Notes under the pieces: generated by a model | Seen by the model: only the letters and a program-made list of their open reading frames with translations | Told to the model about the DNA's origin: nothing | Databases searched by the model: none | Shown: piece by piece, positions 8,788-16,952 of the stretch | Position numbering within the stretch: position 1 is the first letter of the stretch | How the letters are laid out: the number at the start of each line of letters is the position of its first letter | Made by a program: the position numbers and the translations under genes | Assembly: GCA_965278985.1 (NCBI GenBank) | Contig: OZ257131.1 | Location: 186,001-250,000, forward strand | Reading direction: 5' to 3' | Length of the DNA stretch: 64,000 bases | Origin: CAISIP01 sp965278985 | Lineage (GTDB): Bacteria > Pseudomonadota > Gammaproteobacteria > Burkholderiales > Burkholderiaceae_C

Positions 8788-10191
8788 TCAGGTGCGCTCG
8801 GCAACGGCACGCAGGGGCGGAATGCGCCAACTGCGGACGTCTGCGTGCGGCCTGTACATCCGCAGCACCACGTAGAAGCCGCCCCGGGGCGCAGGCAGCC
8901 AGTTGGTGGTGCCGCTGGGCGGCGGGCGGTGGCCGATGTGCAGGCACAAGCCACCGTCGGGCTCGTGCCGCAGCCCCTGCGTGCGGTCGCCGATCGCGAA
9001 CCGGCCCAAGGCGTTGGGGTACAGGAAACGGTCCGCCGCATAGAGCGTGAGGGACCAGAAGGCGTGCACGGGCGGGAGGTCGCCGGCTGCGAACTGCAGC
9101 ACGTAGTCCTTGTCGCCATGCAGCGGTTGCTTGTCGGCGTCGAAGTCGCCCATGGCATAGACGGCCTCGCTGTTGGCCAGCGCGCCCAGGCCTTTGTAGG
9201 CGGTGAGGGCACGCGCGAGGTAGTTGTGGCCGTAGACCCCGATGCCCCAGCCGATGGCCCAGGGCCTGGCGATGCGGCTGCGCGAGTTGCGCAGCAGCAG
9301 GGCCGCTGCATCTTGCATGCCCTGCTGCAGGCCGGCGCGCAGCGTGGGCTCGAGCTGCTGCCAGTCGAAGGCGGTGCCGGGCACCAGCTGTGCACTGGCG
9401 AACCATGCGGCCAGGCCCCGTTCCTCCATGGATGGGGGCGCATCGGCCAGGCTGCGGCACAGGTTGGTGTAGAAGTCGGCGGCGATGGATTCGGCATCCG
9501 CGGGCCGGGCTTCCAGCGCGGCCATGGTTTCCATCGGGTCGCCCCGCCACTGCGCCACGCAGGCCGGAAGCCGGCCGCTGTCGGTGCCGGGCAGGCATTC
9601 GAGGTGGATGGCCGCCTGCAATGCGCGGGCTGGAGGCACGTCGTCGCCTTCGCCGACCACCACGCGCGCGATCAGCCACACCAGGTCGGTCGGGCACTCG
9701 ACCACACGCACGCCCGCAGGCCAGGTCGTGTCGCGCGGGGTGCCGGGCCCGACCAGCAGCAGGGTCTCGCCTTCCGGCGGGCTGGTGCCCGCGCCAGGGT
9801 TGGCAAAGTTGTTGGTCCACGCGTCGTACAGCGCCAGCACGAAATAACGTCCGTGGTGCGCCTGTGCCGAGGGCACATGCAGAAGCCGGGGCCCGTTGGC
9901 CAGGTGGATCCAGCCCGTGGTGTAGAGCAGGTCATTGGCCGGTGTCACCACGTCGCGGTCATCGGCCGTGGCGGCGTGGGCGGCATGGTGCACACGGTCG
10001 ATGGCGGAGCGCCAGGTGACGGCGTGGCCCGCATGCGCTTGGGTCTGCAGGCGGCAGGTGCGCACCGTCTCCACCAACGGATAGCCCCAGACGAAAGCGG
10101 CCATGCCAATGGAGCGGCCCAGCGCGAAACGCGGGTCGTCCTGCGCCTGCGCGGCTGCGTCGGCGAAAGAGGGTGTCTGTGCGTGGCTCAT
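8788..10191 (-). CDS. DUF1254/DUF1214 domain protein, copy B
   Basis: 467-aa paralogue of the neighbouring DUF1254 protein. The N-terminal block (IGMAAFVWGYPLVETVRT, then TPANDLLYTTGWIHLANGPRLLHVP and YFVLALYDAWTNNFANPG) and the C-terminal block (PVHAFWSLTLYAADRFLYPNALGRFAIGDRTQGL, then NWLPAPRGGFYVVLRMY) align by eye with copy A. There is no signal peptide. The ATG at 10191 overlaps the stop of the acyl-CoA synthetase gene as ATGA, so translation is probably coupled. A pair of divergent paralogues kept side by side suggests a heteromeric or stepwise function, which is unknown. Confidence 0.85.
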   Translation of the reverse strand: MSHAQTPSFADAAAQAQDDPRFALGRSIGMAAFVWGYPLVETVRTCRLQTQAHAGHAVTWRSAIDRVHHAAHAATADDRDVVTPANDLLYTTGWIHLANGPRLLHVPSAQAHHGRYFVLALYDAWTNNFANPGAGTSPPEGETLLLVGPGTPRDTTWPAGVRVVECPTDLVWLIARVVVGEGDDVPPARALQAAIHLECLPGTDSGRLPACVAQWRGDPMETMAALEARPADAESIAADFYTNLCRSLADAPPSMEERGLAAWFASAQLVPGTAFDWQQLEPTLRAGLQQGMQDAAALLLRNSRSRIARPWAIGWGIGVYGHNYLARALTAYKGLGALANSEAVYAMGDFDADKQPLHGDKDYVLQFAAGDLPPVHAFWSLTLYAADRFLYPNALGRFAIGDRTQGLRHEPDGGLCLHIGHRPPPSGTTNWLPAPRGGFYVVLRMYRPHADVRSWRIPPLRAVAERT

Positions 10192-12368
10192 GCGCCGGCT
10201 CCTGCAGCGGCCTTGCGCCCGACCACCACCGCGTCGACTGCGCAGCCTCCGCCTTGTGCCTTCGGCAGTGCGATAAAGGGATTCACGTCGATGCTCTGCA
10301 GGCTGTCGCCCGCCCTCCAGGCCAACTGCGAGAGTGCCACCAGGTTGGCGGCGAGCACGTCCAGGTCCACGGGGGGCTGGCCACGCGCACCTGCCAGCAG
10401 CGTGAAGCCCTTGGTGGAGCGGACCATTTCGAGTGCCTGCGCGTGCGTCACGGGTGCGGTGTGCAGCGCCACATCGCCCAGCACTTCGACGAACACGCCG
10501 CCCAGGCCGAAGAGCACCATCGGGCCAAACACCGGGTCGTTTTGCACGCCCATGATGCATTCCACGCCACCGCGCAGCATAGGCGCCACCAGCACTCCAT
10601 CGGTGCGGGCGTCGGGGACGTGCTGGCGCACGGCATCCTGCATGCGCGTGTAGGCGCTGCGTACCGCGTCGTCTCCCTGGAGGTGCAGCGCCACGCCGCC
10701 CACGTCGGATTTGTGGGTGATGTCTGGCGACACGATCTTCATGACTACCGGACCGTCCATGTCCCTGACAGCGGCCACGGCCGCCTCCGCGGAATCCGCC
10801 AGGCGGTGCGGGATGGTGGCGACGCCAGCCGCAGCCAGGGTGGCCAGACCTTGGGGCTCGGACTGCGTGCCGGGGGGCAGGGGCGCGGTCCCGCGGCCAG
10901 CGGTGGTGGATGGCACCTGTGCCCGTACCTGTGCCTCTGCCTCTGCCTCTGCCTGTGCGAAGGACTCCGAGAAGGCCGCGAGCGCGGCGATGGCGCGCAC
11001 GGCCTCTGCGGGCTCCGTGAAGGCCAGGCAGCCCATCTCCTCCAGCGTCCTGCGGTTCTCCGGGTTCAGCAGGGTGCTGATGGCCAGCACCTTGTCAGGG
11101 TAGTCGCGGCGCAGGTTGCGGGCCAGCGACTCCACCACGGGCCAGAATTTCGCCGAGGCGCCGGCCGCCGCCAGGAAGCCGATCCAGCTGGCATAACCAC
11201 CGCTGTTCATCATCAGGCGCGCCGTGCGCTCCATCAGGTCGGGGTCGTTGGTCACCTGTCCCGTGATGTCCACCGGGTTCACGGGCGCGGCGAAGGGCAC
11301 CCATGTGCGGATCTCGTCCTGTGCGGCCTGGGGCATGGGCCGCAGGTCCAGGCCCGCATCACCCGCCTCGTCGGCCATCAGCACGCCCACACCGCCGGAG
11401 AGTGTGAACAGGCCCGTGCTGCGGTCCTTCGGCAGTGTGGCGATGCTGGCGCTGGCGGCGATGCCGAAGAACTCTGCGATGTCGCGCGCGCGGTGCACGC
11501 CGTACTCACGGAACACCGCGTCGTAGACCGCGTCGTTGCCCGCCAGCGCGGCCGTGTGCGAGGCCGCGGCCTGTGCGCCGATGGCGGTGCGGCCCACTTT
11601 CACGACCACCACCGGCTTGCGCGCAGCGCGCGCCGCAGCCAGTGCGCGGCGCAGCGCGTCGCCATCGCGGCAGCCTTCCATGTAGCCCATGATCACGTGG
11701 GTGTCGGGATCGTGCGCGAGCCATTCCACGCAGTCGGCGAAGCCCAGGTCGGCCTCGTTGCCGGTGGTGATCCAGTGCGACATGCCCAGGCCGCGTTCGC
11801 GCGCCAGCGAATAGGCATAGGCCCCGAAGGCGCCCGACTGGCTCACGATGCCGATGTTGCCCGCGCGCACACGCCCCGCGCCCGGAGCTGGCGTGAAGGT
11901 GGCGTAGACATTGCGCCGGAGGTTCATGTAGCCCAGGCAGTTGGGGCCGAGCAACCGCACCCCGGCCGCGCGGGCCGTGGCCGCCATGCGTGCCTGCGCC
12001 TGCACACCGGCTTCGCCCGCTTCGGCAAAGCCTGAAGAGAACAACACCACGCCCTTGACGCCTGCCGCGATGGCATCGTCCAGCGTGGCCTCCACCAGCT
12101 GGGCGGGCACGGCGCAGATCGCCATGTCCACCGGCTGGCCCACGGCACGCAGGGACGGATAGGCCTGCAGCCCCTGCACCAGGCCGGGCCGGGGGTTGAT
12201 CGGGTAGATAGCGCCGTCGTACCCGAAGCGCTTCAGGTAGTCGACCGGAATGCCGCCGATCTTGCTGGCCACGTCCGAGGCGCCAACGATGGCGATGGAG
12301 CGGGGGGCGAAGACGGCTGACAGGGTGTCGGTGCGCGCGCGGGTCGCGGCGTCCATGGAGGGTTGCAT
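10188..12368 (-). CDS. NDP-forming acyl-CoA synthetase (fused CoA-ligase and ATP-grasp)
   Basis: 726-aa cytoplasmic enzyme of the NDP-forming acyl-CoA synthetase family, which makes acyl-CoA from acid, CoA and a nucleotide through a phosphohistidine. The order is: CoA-binding Rossmann domain (about 15-145, with SIAIVGAS), succinyl-CoA-synthetase-alpha-like domains with the active histidine His271 (ASHTAALAG), a low-complexity hinge (AQAEAEAEAQ), and a C-terminal ATP-grasp domain (VVMKIVSPDITHKSDVGGV, then LFGLGGVFVEVLGDVALHTAP). Single-chain fusions of this kind are common in proteobacteria for aromatic or odd acids. Here it lies between a sulfatase and two DUF1254 genes, so it may activate the acid formed after sulfate removal; that is inference. 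Confidence 0.9.
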   Translation of the reverse strand: MQPSMDAATRARTDTLSAVFAPRSIAIVGASDVASKIGGIPVDYLKRFGYDGAIYPINPRPGLVQGLQAYPSLRAVGQPVDMAICAVPAQLVEATLDDAIAAGVKGVVLFSSGFAEAGEAGVQAQARMAATARAAGVRLLGPNCLGYMNLRRNVYATFTPAPGAGRVRAGNIGIVSQSGAFGAYAYSLARERGLGMSHWITTGNEADLGFADCVEWLAHDPDTHVIMGYMEGCRDGDALRRALAAARAARKPVVVVKVGRTAIGAQAAASHTAALAGNDAVYDAVFREYGVHRARDIAEFFGIAASASIATLPKDRSTGLFTLSGGVGVLMADEAGDAGLDLRPMPQAAQDEIRTWVPFAAPVNPVDITGQVTNDPDLMERTARLMMNSGGYASWIGFLAAAGASAKFWPVVESLARNLRRDYPDKVLAISTLLNPENRRTLEEMGCLAFTEPAEAVRAIAALAAFSESFAQAEAEAEAQVRAQVPSTTAGRGTAPLPPGTQSEPQGLATLAAAGVATIPHRLADSAEAAVAAVRDMDGPVVMKIVSPDITHKSDVGGVALHLQGDDAVRSAYTRMQDAVRQHVPDARTDGVLVAPMLRGGVECIMGVQNDPVFGPMVLFGLGGVFVEVLGDVALHTAPVTHAQALEMVRSTKGFTLLAGARGQPPVDLDVLAANLVALSQLAWRAGDSLQSIDVNPFIALPKAQGGGCAVDAVVVGRKAAAGAGA
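10929..10958. repeat. in-frame hexanucleotide repeat in the acyl-CoA synthetase hinge
   Basis: Five adjacent units of CTSTGC (three exact CTCTGC copies flanked by CTGTGC). They encode the Ala-Glu/Gln hinge between the two halves of the enzyme. The six-base unit would allow length change without a frameshift. Confidence 0.7.
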
Positions 12369-12425
12369 CAGGGGTCCTGCGAGGAGAAGGGTGGCGAAAG
12401 AATGGGGGTGGGATCTGAGGCCGGA

Positions 12426-14690
12426 CTATTGCCGCATCATGTCTACACGCGCCTGTGCCTGGGCCTCGCCAGCAGGGACTGTGGGGTCGATGTCAATCAC
12501 CACGCGGTGGATGGTGCCGGGGTAGGCGAAAGGCGCCTGGTAGTCGTGCGACACCGGCGCCAGGCTGCGGCCCAGGTCCATGCCGGTGGAGGAGATCATG
12601 AATAGCAGCCTGGCGATGCGGGTGCGCGCGACCTCGGCGCCATCGATCTGCAGCAACACATCGGCGCCTCCATCGGCGCTGCGCTGCACGTCGAGATTCA
12701 GCGTGTGTGGACCTTCCACTAGCGGCTGCGTGGCGATGGCACGTGCATGCGTGTCGAAGCAGTTGTAGTCGAAATGCACGCGGCCCTGCAGGATGTAGAG
12801 CACGAAGCCGCTGTGGATGTTGCCGCGTGCGATGAGTGCGCCGTCCGCATGGCCTGCCGGGTGATCCAGTTCCACCGTCGTGCGCCATCCGCGCGCGGCG
12901 GTCGGACAGGCTTCGGCCACGATGTGCGAAATGGGCGGGTAGTAGACGAAGTGCGTGCGCGAGGTGGGCAGCCCGGGCCGGTCGGCGCTCTTGAAAAGGT
13001 CGGCCGCGCCGCGGTCGTCCAGCGGCAACACGCTGTTGCGCCGCGCTTCCTCCCACCACTGCGCCACCATCGCCTGCAGCCGCGCGGGCTCCTGCGCGGC
13101 GAGGTCATGGCATTCGGAGAAGTCACGGTCCAGGTGGTACAGCTCCCAGCGATCCTCGTCGTAGGGCGTGCCGGGCTTGTGGCGCGAGACGGCCTTCCAC
13201 CCGTCCACCCACAACGCCCGGTGGCCGAACATCTCGAAGTACTGGGGCCCGTGCGCAGGCGTCGTGTGCGCACCGCCGAAGGTGGGCAGCAGGCTGGTTC
13301 CATGCACCGGCATCTGCGGCACACCGGCGAATTCGGCAGGCTGCGGGATGTCCAGCGCATCGAGCAGTGTGGGCACGATGTCCGTCACATGGCAGAAGCC
13401 GTGGCGCAGGCCGCCCGGATCGGCCAGGTGCCCCGACCAGTGCACGATGAGCGGATCGCGCACGCCGCCGCCGTGGGTGTTCTGCTTGTACCACTTGAGC
13501 GGTGTGTTGCCGGCCTGCGCCCAGCCCCAGGGGATGTTGCAGGCGCTGTGGGGGCCGCCGATGTCGTCGAGCCGCAGCACGGCGGCGTCCACGTCCTCGC
13601 GCATGCCGTTGTAGTAGCGCATTTCGTTGAGCACTCCGGTGGGACCGCCCTCCTGGCTGGCACCGTTGTCCGACAGCAGTACCAGCAGTGTGTTGTCCCA
13701 TACGCCCAACGCGCGCAGATGGGCCACCAGGCGGCCGATCTGCACATCCGTGTGTTCCAGCATGGCGGCGAAAGCCTCCTGCAGGCGCGCCGCGAAACGC
13801 TGCTCGTTGGGGCTCAGGTCGCTCCACGGGCGCACCCCACGGTTGTGCGGCGCCAGCTGCGTGTCCGCCGGGATGATGCCCATGGCCTTCTGGCGCGCGA
13901 ACCAGGCTTCGCGCTCCACGTCCCATCCCGCGTCGAAGCGGCCGCGCCACTTCTGCAAATAGTCCTGCGGCGCCTGGTGCGGTGCGTGCATGGCGCCGAA
14001 TGCCAGGTACAGGTGGAAGGGTTTCTCAGGCATCAGGGAGGTGGTGTCGCGGATGAAGCGAATCGCCTGGTCCACCACATCCTCGGAGAAGTGGTAGCCC
14101 TCTTCAACCGTCTTCGGCTGCGTGATGCTGTGGTTGTCGCATACCAGCTCGGGCGAGAACTGGTCCGTCACGCCATTGAGGAAACCGTAGAAGCGGTCGA
14201 AGCCGCGTTGCAACGGCCAATTCGTGAAGGGCCCGGCCGCGCTGCATTCGGCCATCGGCGCCAGATGCCACTTGCCGGCCGCGAAGGTGGCGTACCCCTG
14301 CTCTCGCAGCACTTCGGCAAAGGTGGCTGCCGTGCGCGGAATGGCGCCGCGCATGTTCGGAAAACCGGTGTCGAAGTTGGAGATCGCGCGCATGCCCACG
14401 GCATGGTGGTTGCGGCCCGTCATCAGGCAGGCGCGCGTGGGTGAACACAGCGCCGTGGTGTGGAAGCCGGTGTAGCGCAGGCCCTGCGCGGCAATGGCGT
14501 CGATGTGGGGCGTGGCCAGCGTGGAGCCATAACAGCCCAGGTGCGCGAAACCGGTGTCGTCGAGCACGATGGTCACCACGTTGGGTGCGCCGGCCTTCGT
14601 GCGCGGCGCCGGCCACCAGGGTGTGGAGGCCTGGATGGTGGGTGCGATCACGCCGCCGAAGGGCTCGGCTCCAGGGAGGGAATGGGTCAC
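12426..14690 (-). CDS. type I (formylglycine) arylsulfatase
   Basis: 754-aa sulfatase. The metal site begins with TIVLDDTGFAHLGCYGS, and the formylglycine signature ALCSPTRACLMTGRNHH places the modified cysteine at about residue 82 (C-x-P-x-R). FAAGKWHLAP and the later VLLSDNGASQEGG and NIPWGWAQAGNTPLKWYKQ blocks are typical of the long (about 750-790 aa) arylsulfatases also found in mycobacteria. A C-terminal beta-rich domain follows. There is no signal peptide, so it is probably cytoplasmic. The start is a GTG at 14690 with AGGAG nine bases upstream. It heads an operon with the acyl-CoA synthetase and two DUF1254 genes and is divergent from the TetR gene. The substrate is unknown. Confidence 0.9.
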   Translation of the reverse strand: MTHSLPGAEPFGGVIAPTIQASTPWWPAPRTKAGAPNVVTIVLDDTGFAHLGCYGSTLATPHIDAIAAQGLRYTGFHTTALCSPTRACLMTGRNHHAVGMRAISNFDTGFPNMRGAIPRTAATFAEVLREQGYATFAAGKWHLAPMAECSAAGPFTNWPLQRGFDRFYGFLNGVTDQFSPELVCDNHSITQPKTVEEGYHFSEDVVDQAIRFIRDTTSLMPEKPFHLYLAFGAMHAPHQAPQDYLQKWRGRFDAGWDVEREAWFARQKAMGIIPADTQLAPHNRGVRPWSDLSPNEQRFAARLQEAFAAMLEHTDVQIGRLVAHLRALGVWDNTLLVLLSDNGASQEGGPTGVLNEMRYYNGMREDVDAAVLRLDDIGGPHSACNIPWGWAQAGNTPLKWYKQNTHGGGVRDPLIVHWSGHLADPGGLRHGFCHVTDIVPTLLDALDIPQPAEFAGVPQMPVHGTSLLPTFGGAHTTPAHGPQYFEMFGHRALWVDGWKAVSRHKPGTPYDEDRWELYHLDRDFSECHDLAAQEPARLQAMVAQWWEEARRNSVLPLDDRGAADLFKSADRPGLPTSRTHFVYYPPISHIVAEACPTAARGWRTTVELDHPAGHADGALIARGNIHSGFVLYILQGRVHFDYNCFDTHARAIATQPLVEGPHTLNLDVQRSADGGADVLLQIDGAEVARTRIARLLFMISSTGMDLGRSLAPVSHDYQAPFAYPGTIHRVVIDIDPTVPAGEAQAQARVDMMRQ

Positions 14691-14733
14691 TTTGGTTGTC
14701 TCCTCGCGTCCTTTTGTGCGCCGGAAAAATCTG

Positions 14734-14763
14734 TTGCGCTAATTAATTCATGTGAATTAGAAT
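14734..14763 (+). promoter_or_regulatory. likely promoter of the TetR-MBL-Bug operon
   Basis: TTGCGC (14734-14739), an 18-bp spacer and TAGAAT (14758-14763). The -10 is strong and the -35 moderate. The spacer contains most of the 16-bp palindrome. Confidence 0.45.
14744..14759. promoter_or_regulatory. palindromic operator, probably for the TetR regulator
   Basis: Perfect palindrome TAATTCA-TG-TGAATTA in the 144-bp gap between the sulfatase and TetR genes. It overlaps the -10 of the sulfatase promoter and lies between -35 and -10 of the TetR promoter, so one bound dimer could repress both arms. Confidence 0.65.
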
Positions 14764-14784
14764 CAGAAAATGCACTCCTGTCAA
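14756..14784 (-). promoter_or_regulatory. sigma-70-type promoter of the sulfatase operon
   Basis: On the minus strand, TTGACA (14779-14784) and TCTAAT (14756-14761) are separated by exactly 17 bp. The -35 is perfect and the -10 is one or two bases from consensus. The predicted start lies about 60 bases before the sulfatase GTG. Confidence 0.6.
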
Positions 14785-14834
14785 ACAGCGTTGTCGCCTG
14801 CCCATCGCCGTGCGCCGGTGCATGGCGTTCTGCC

Positions 14835-15563
14835 ATGAATGACATCGCTGCCTTGGCTGCCTTGCCCGAGGACCCTGCGCTGGCGGGAACACCGGCGCAT
14901 ATCCTCGACGTGGCGGAGCGGCTCTTCGCCGAGAGCAGCATCGACAAGGTGTCCATCCGCGAGATCCTGCGCGAGAGCGGCCAGAGCAACCTGTCGGCGG
15001 CGCACTACCACTTCGGCTCACGCGAGGCGCTGATCGGCACGCTGGTCGCGCGGCGCATCCGCGTCATCAATACCCTGCGACACCAGCGCCTGGATGCACT
15101 GGTGGCCGCTGGGCGCGACGGCAGCGTGTATGCGGTTGCGACCACCACCGTGGCCGTATTGGGTGATGTGGTGAAACACATGCCCTGGGGCTGCGACTAT
15201 GTGCGGGTGGTGGCGCAGGTGTTGTTCAGCCCGCACCTCAGGCCAGAGCTGCACATGCGCGATCACCTGGACCCGCAGACCATGAGCGGGCACATCCGCG
15301 CCACCGCCATGCTGCGCCGCCTGCTGCCCGCGCTGCCAGCCCGTGTATTCAAGGACCGCATCTGGATGCTCAACAACCAGACCACCTACAGCATCGCGCG
15401 CTGGATACAGACCCATGGTCCCGTGAACGCGTCCAACAGCCGGCGTTATGCCGCGCTGATCCGCAACACCGCCGAGTTCCTGGCCGCCGGCATGGCGGCG
15501 CCGGTCGGGGACCCGGATGCTCTGGAGACCGAGGGCGCGGCGCAGGAGGAGCCTTTCGCATGA
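14835..15563 (+). CDS. TetR/AcrR family transcriptional regulator
   Basis: 242-aa regulator. The N-terminal helix-turn-helix is typical: ILDVAERLFAESSIDKVSIREILRESGQSNLSAAHYHFGSREALIGTLVARRI. The C-terminal part is a variable helical ligand-binding domain. The ATG at 14835 is the first usable start, since the ATG at 14822 runs into a stop. The gene ends in ATGA with the MBL gene, so the two are translationally coupled. Its position between two divergent arms and the palindrome in the shared promoter indicate local control of the sulfatase locus. The inducer may be a sulfate ester or its product, which is inference. Confidence 0.9.
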   Translation: MNDIAALAALPEDPALAGTPAHILDVAERLFAESSIDKVSIREILRESGQSNLSAAHYHFGSREALIGTLVARRIRVINTLRHQRLDALVAAGRDGSVYAVATTTVAVLGDVVKHMPWGCDYVRVVAQVLFSPHLRPELHMRDHLDPQTMSGHIRATAMLRRLLPALPARVFKDRIWMLNNQTTYSIARWIQTHGPVNASNSRRYAALIRNTAEFLAAGMAAPVGDPDALETEGAAQEEPFA

Positions 15564-16867
15564 ACGACACGACGACTTCTCTCGCTCCTGTTGTCGCTAC
15601 CGCGCCCGCGATGGGCGCGCACCAGAAGGAGAGCGCCTTCCTGATCACCGGCGAAGGCACCCGCGAGCTTGCGCCGGGGGTGTGGCTGCTGCACGGCCAG
15701 GGCAATTCCATCGTCTTCGAGCTGGACGAGGGACTGGTGCTGGTCGACAGCGGCCCGGGCGGCAAGGTGACCGCCGGCATGATCGAGGCCGTGCGCGCCG
15801 TCACGCAGGCCCCGCTGCATGCCATCTGCTACAGCCACGGGCACCTGGGCTACAACAGCGGGCTGCCGCTGTGGCTGGCGCATGCCAGTGCGCGTGGTGA
15901 TCGCGCGCCGCGCGTGATAGCCCAGGCCAACCTGCTGCGCCGTTATGCGCGGTATGAAGAGACCATGCCGCTGCAGGAGCAGATGGCCGAGATCCAGTTC
16001 CGGCGCGAGGCTGGCGCCATGCGCGGCAAGTTCCCGGTGTTCATGCCCACCGAGACCTTCGAGCAGTCGATGGTGATCGGTGATCCCCAGGGGCGCCATG
16101 TGGAGCTGCTGGCGGCGCCGTCGGAGACCGATGACGCCATCGCCGTGTGGTGCGCGCACAGCGGCATCCTGTACGGTGGCCCCGCCGTGATCGATTCCAT
16201 CCCCAACGTGGGCACGCCCTTTCGCACCATGCGTGATCCCGTGCGCTGGGCCGATTCGCTGGACCGGCTCGCAGCGCTGCACCCCCGGCTGCTGGTGCGC
16301 GAGTTCGGCGCCATGCTGAAGGGCGAGGCGGCGATACAGCATGTTCTGGCTCAGACCGCGAAGGCGCTGCGCTGGGTGCGCGCCGAGGTGGTGCGGCTGG
16401 TGAACGCGGGCATGGGCGAACGCCAGGTGCTCGATGCGATCCGCTTCCCGCCGGTGTTGTTCGATGCGGCGTGGATGAAAGCCAGCTATGGCGATCCGTA
16501 CTGGATCGCGCGCGACGTGTACCGCTCGGAGAACGGCTGGTGGGACCGCAATCCGACCCACCTGCACCCCGCGCCACTGGCGGAGTCCGGCCAGGCGATT
16601 GCGGATGCCATTCCCGACAAGGTAGCGCTGTTGAGCCATGCCCGCGCGCTGGCGGCTGCGGGCAAGACGCAGCTCGCGCTGCATGTGGTGGATGTACTGG
16701 CGACGCTGGCGTGTACCGATCCCCACGTGGAAGAAGCGCGACGCCTGAAGGCGCAGTGGCTCTTGCAGCGTGCCCGCGAGTCGACGAACTTCATTTCCAA
16801 GAGTGTCTACCACGCCGCATCCGGCATGCTGGGGGCAGGGCAACCCGCGCGCTTCGGCATCACCTGA
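15560..16867 (+). CDS. MBL-fold alkylsulfatase-like protein with altered metal motif
   Basis: 435-aa protein with a metallo-beta-lactamase fold. Visible features are VWLLHGQGNSIVFELDEGLVLVDSGPGG, the metal-motif position YSHGHLGYNSG at about residues 91-101, and a C-terminal helical region (IPDKVALLSHARALAAAGKTQLALHVVDVLA) that resembles the dimerisation domain of SdsA1-type alkylsulfatases. In that family the metal motif is HxHxDH. Here His93 and His95 remain, but the next positions are Gly97 and Tyr98, so two canonical metal ligands are missing. It may bind a single metal, use other residues or be non-hydrolytic. It overlaps the TetR gene by four bases and precedes the Bug receptor. Confidence 0.8.
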   Translation: MNDTTTSLAPVVATAPAMGAHQKESAFLITGEGTRELAPGVWLLHGQGNSIVFELDEGLVLVDSGPGGKVTAGMIEAVRAVTQAPLHAICYSHGHLGYNSGLPLWLAHASARGDRAPRVIAQANLLRRYARYEETMPLQEQMAEIQFRREAGAMRGKFPVFMPTETFEQSMVIGDPQGRHVELLAAPSETDDAIAVWCAHSGILYGGPAVIDSIPNVGTPFRTMRDPVRWADSLDRLAALHPRLLVREFGAMLKGEAAIQHVLAQTAKALRWVRAEVVRLVNAGMGERQVLDAIRFPPVLFDAAWMKASYGDPYWIARDVYRSENGWWDRNPTHLHPAPLAESGQAIADAIPDKVALLSHARALAAAGKTQLALHVVDVLATLACTDPHVEEARRLKAQWLLQRARESTNFISKSVYHAASGMLGAGQPARFGIT

Positions 16868-16952
16868 GAGGGATCTGTTCCGGCGGCTTTTTGCAGGGTC
16901 GCTTTTCGTGTTCGCGTCACTGTATTTCTACAACCATTCCGAGGAGACAAGC

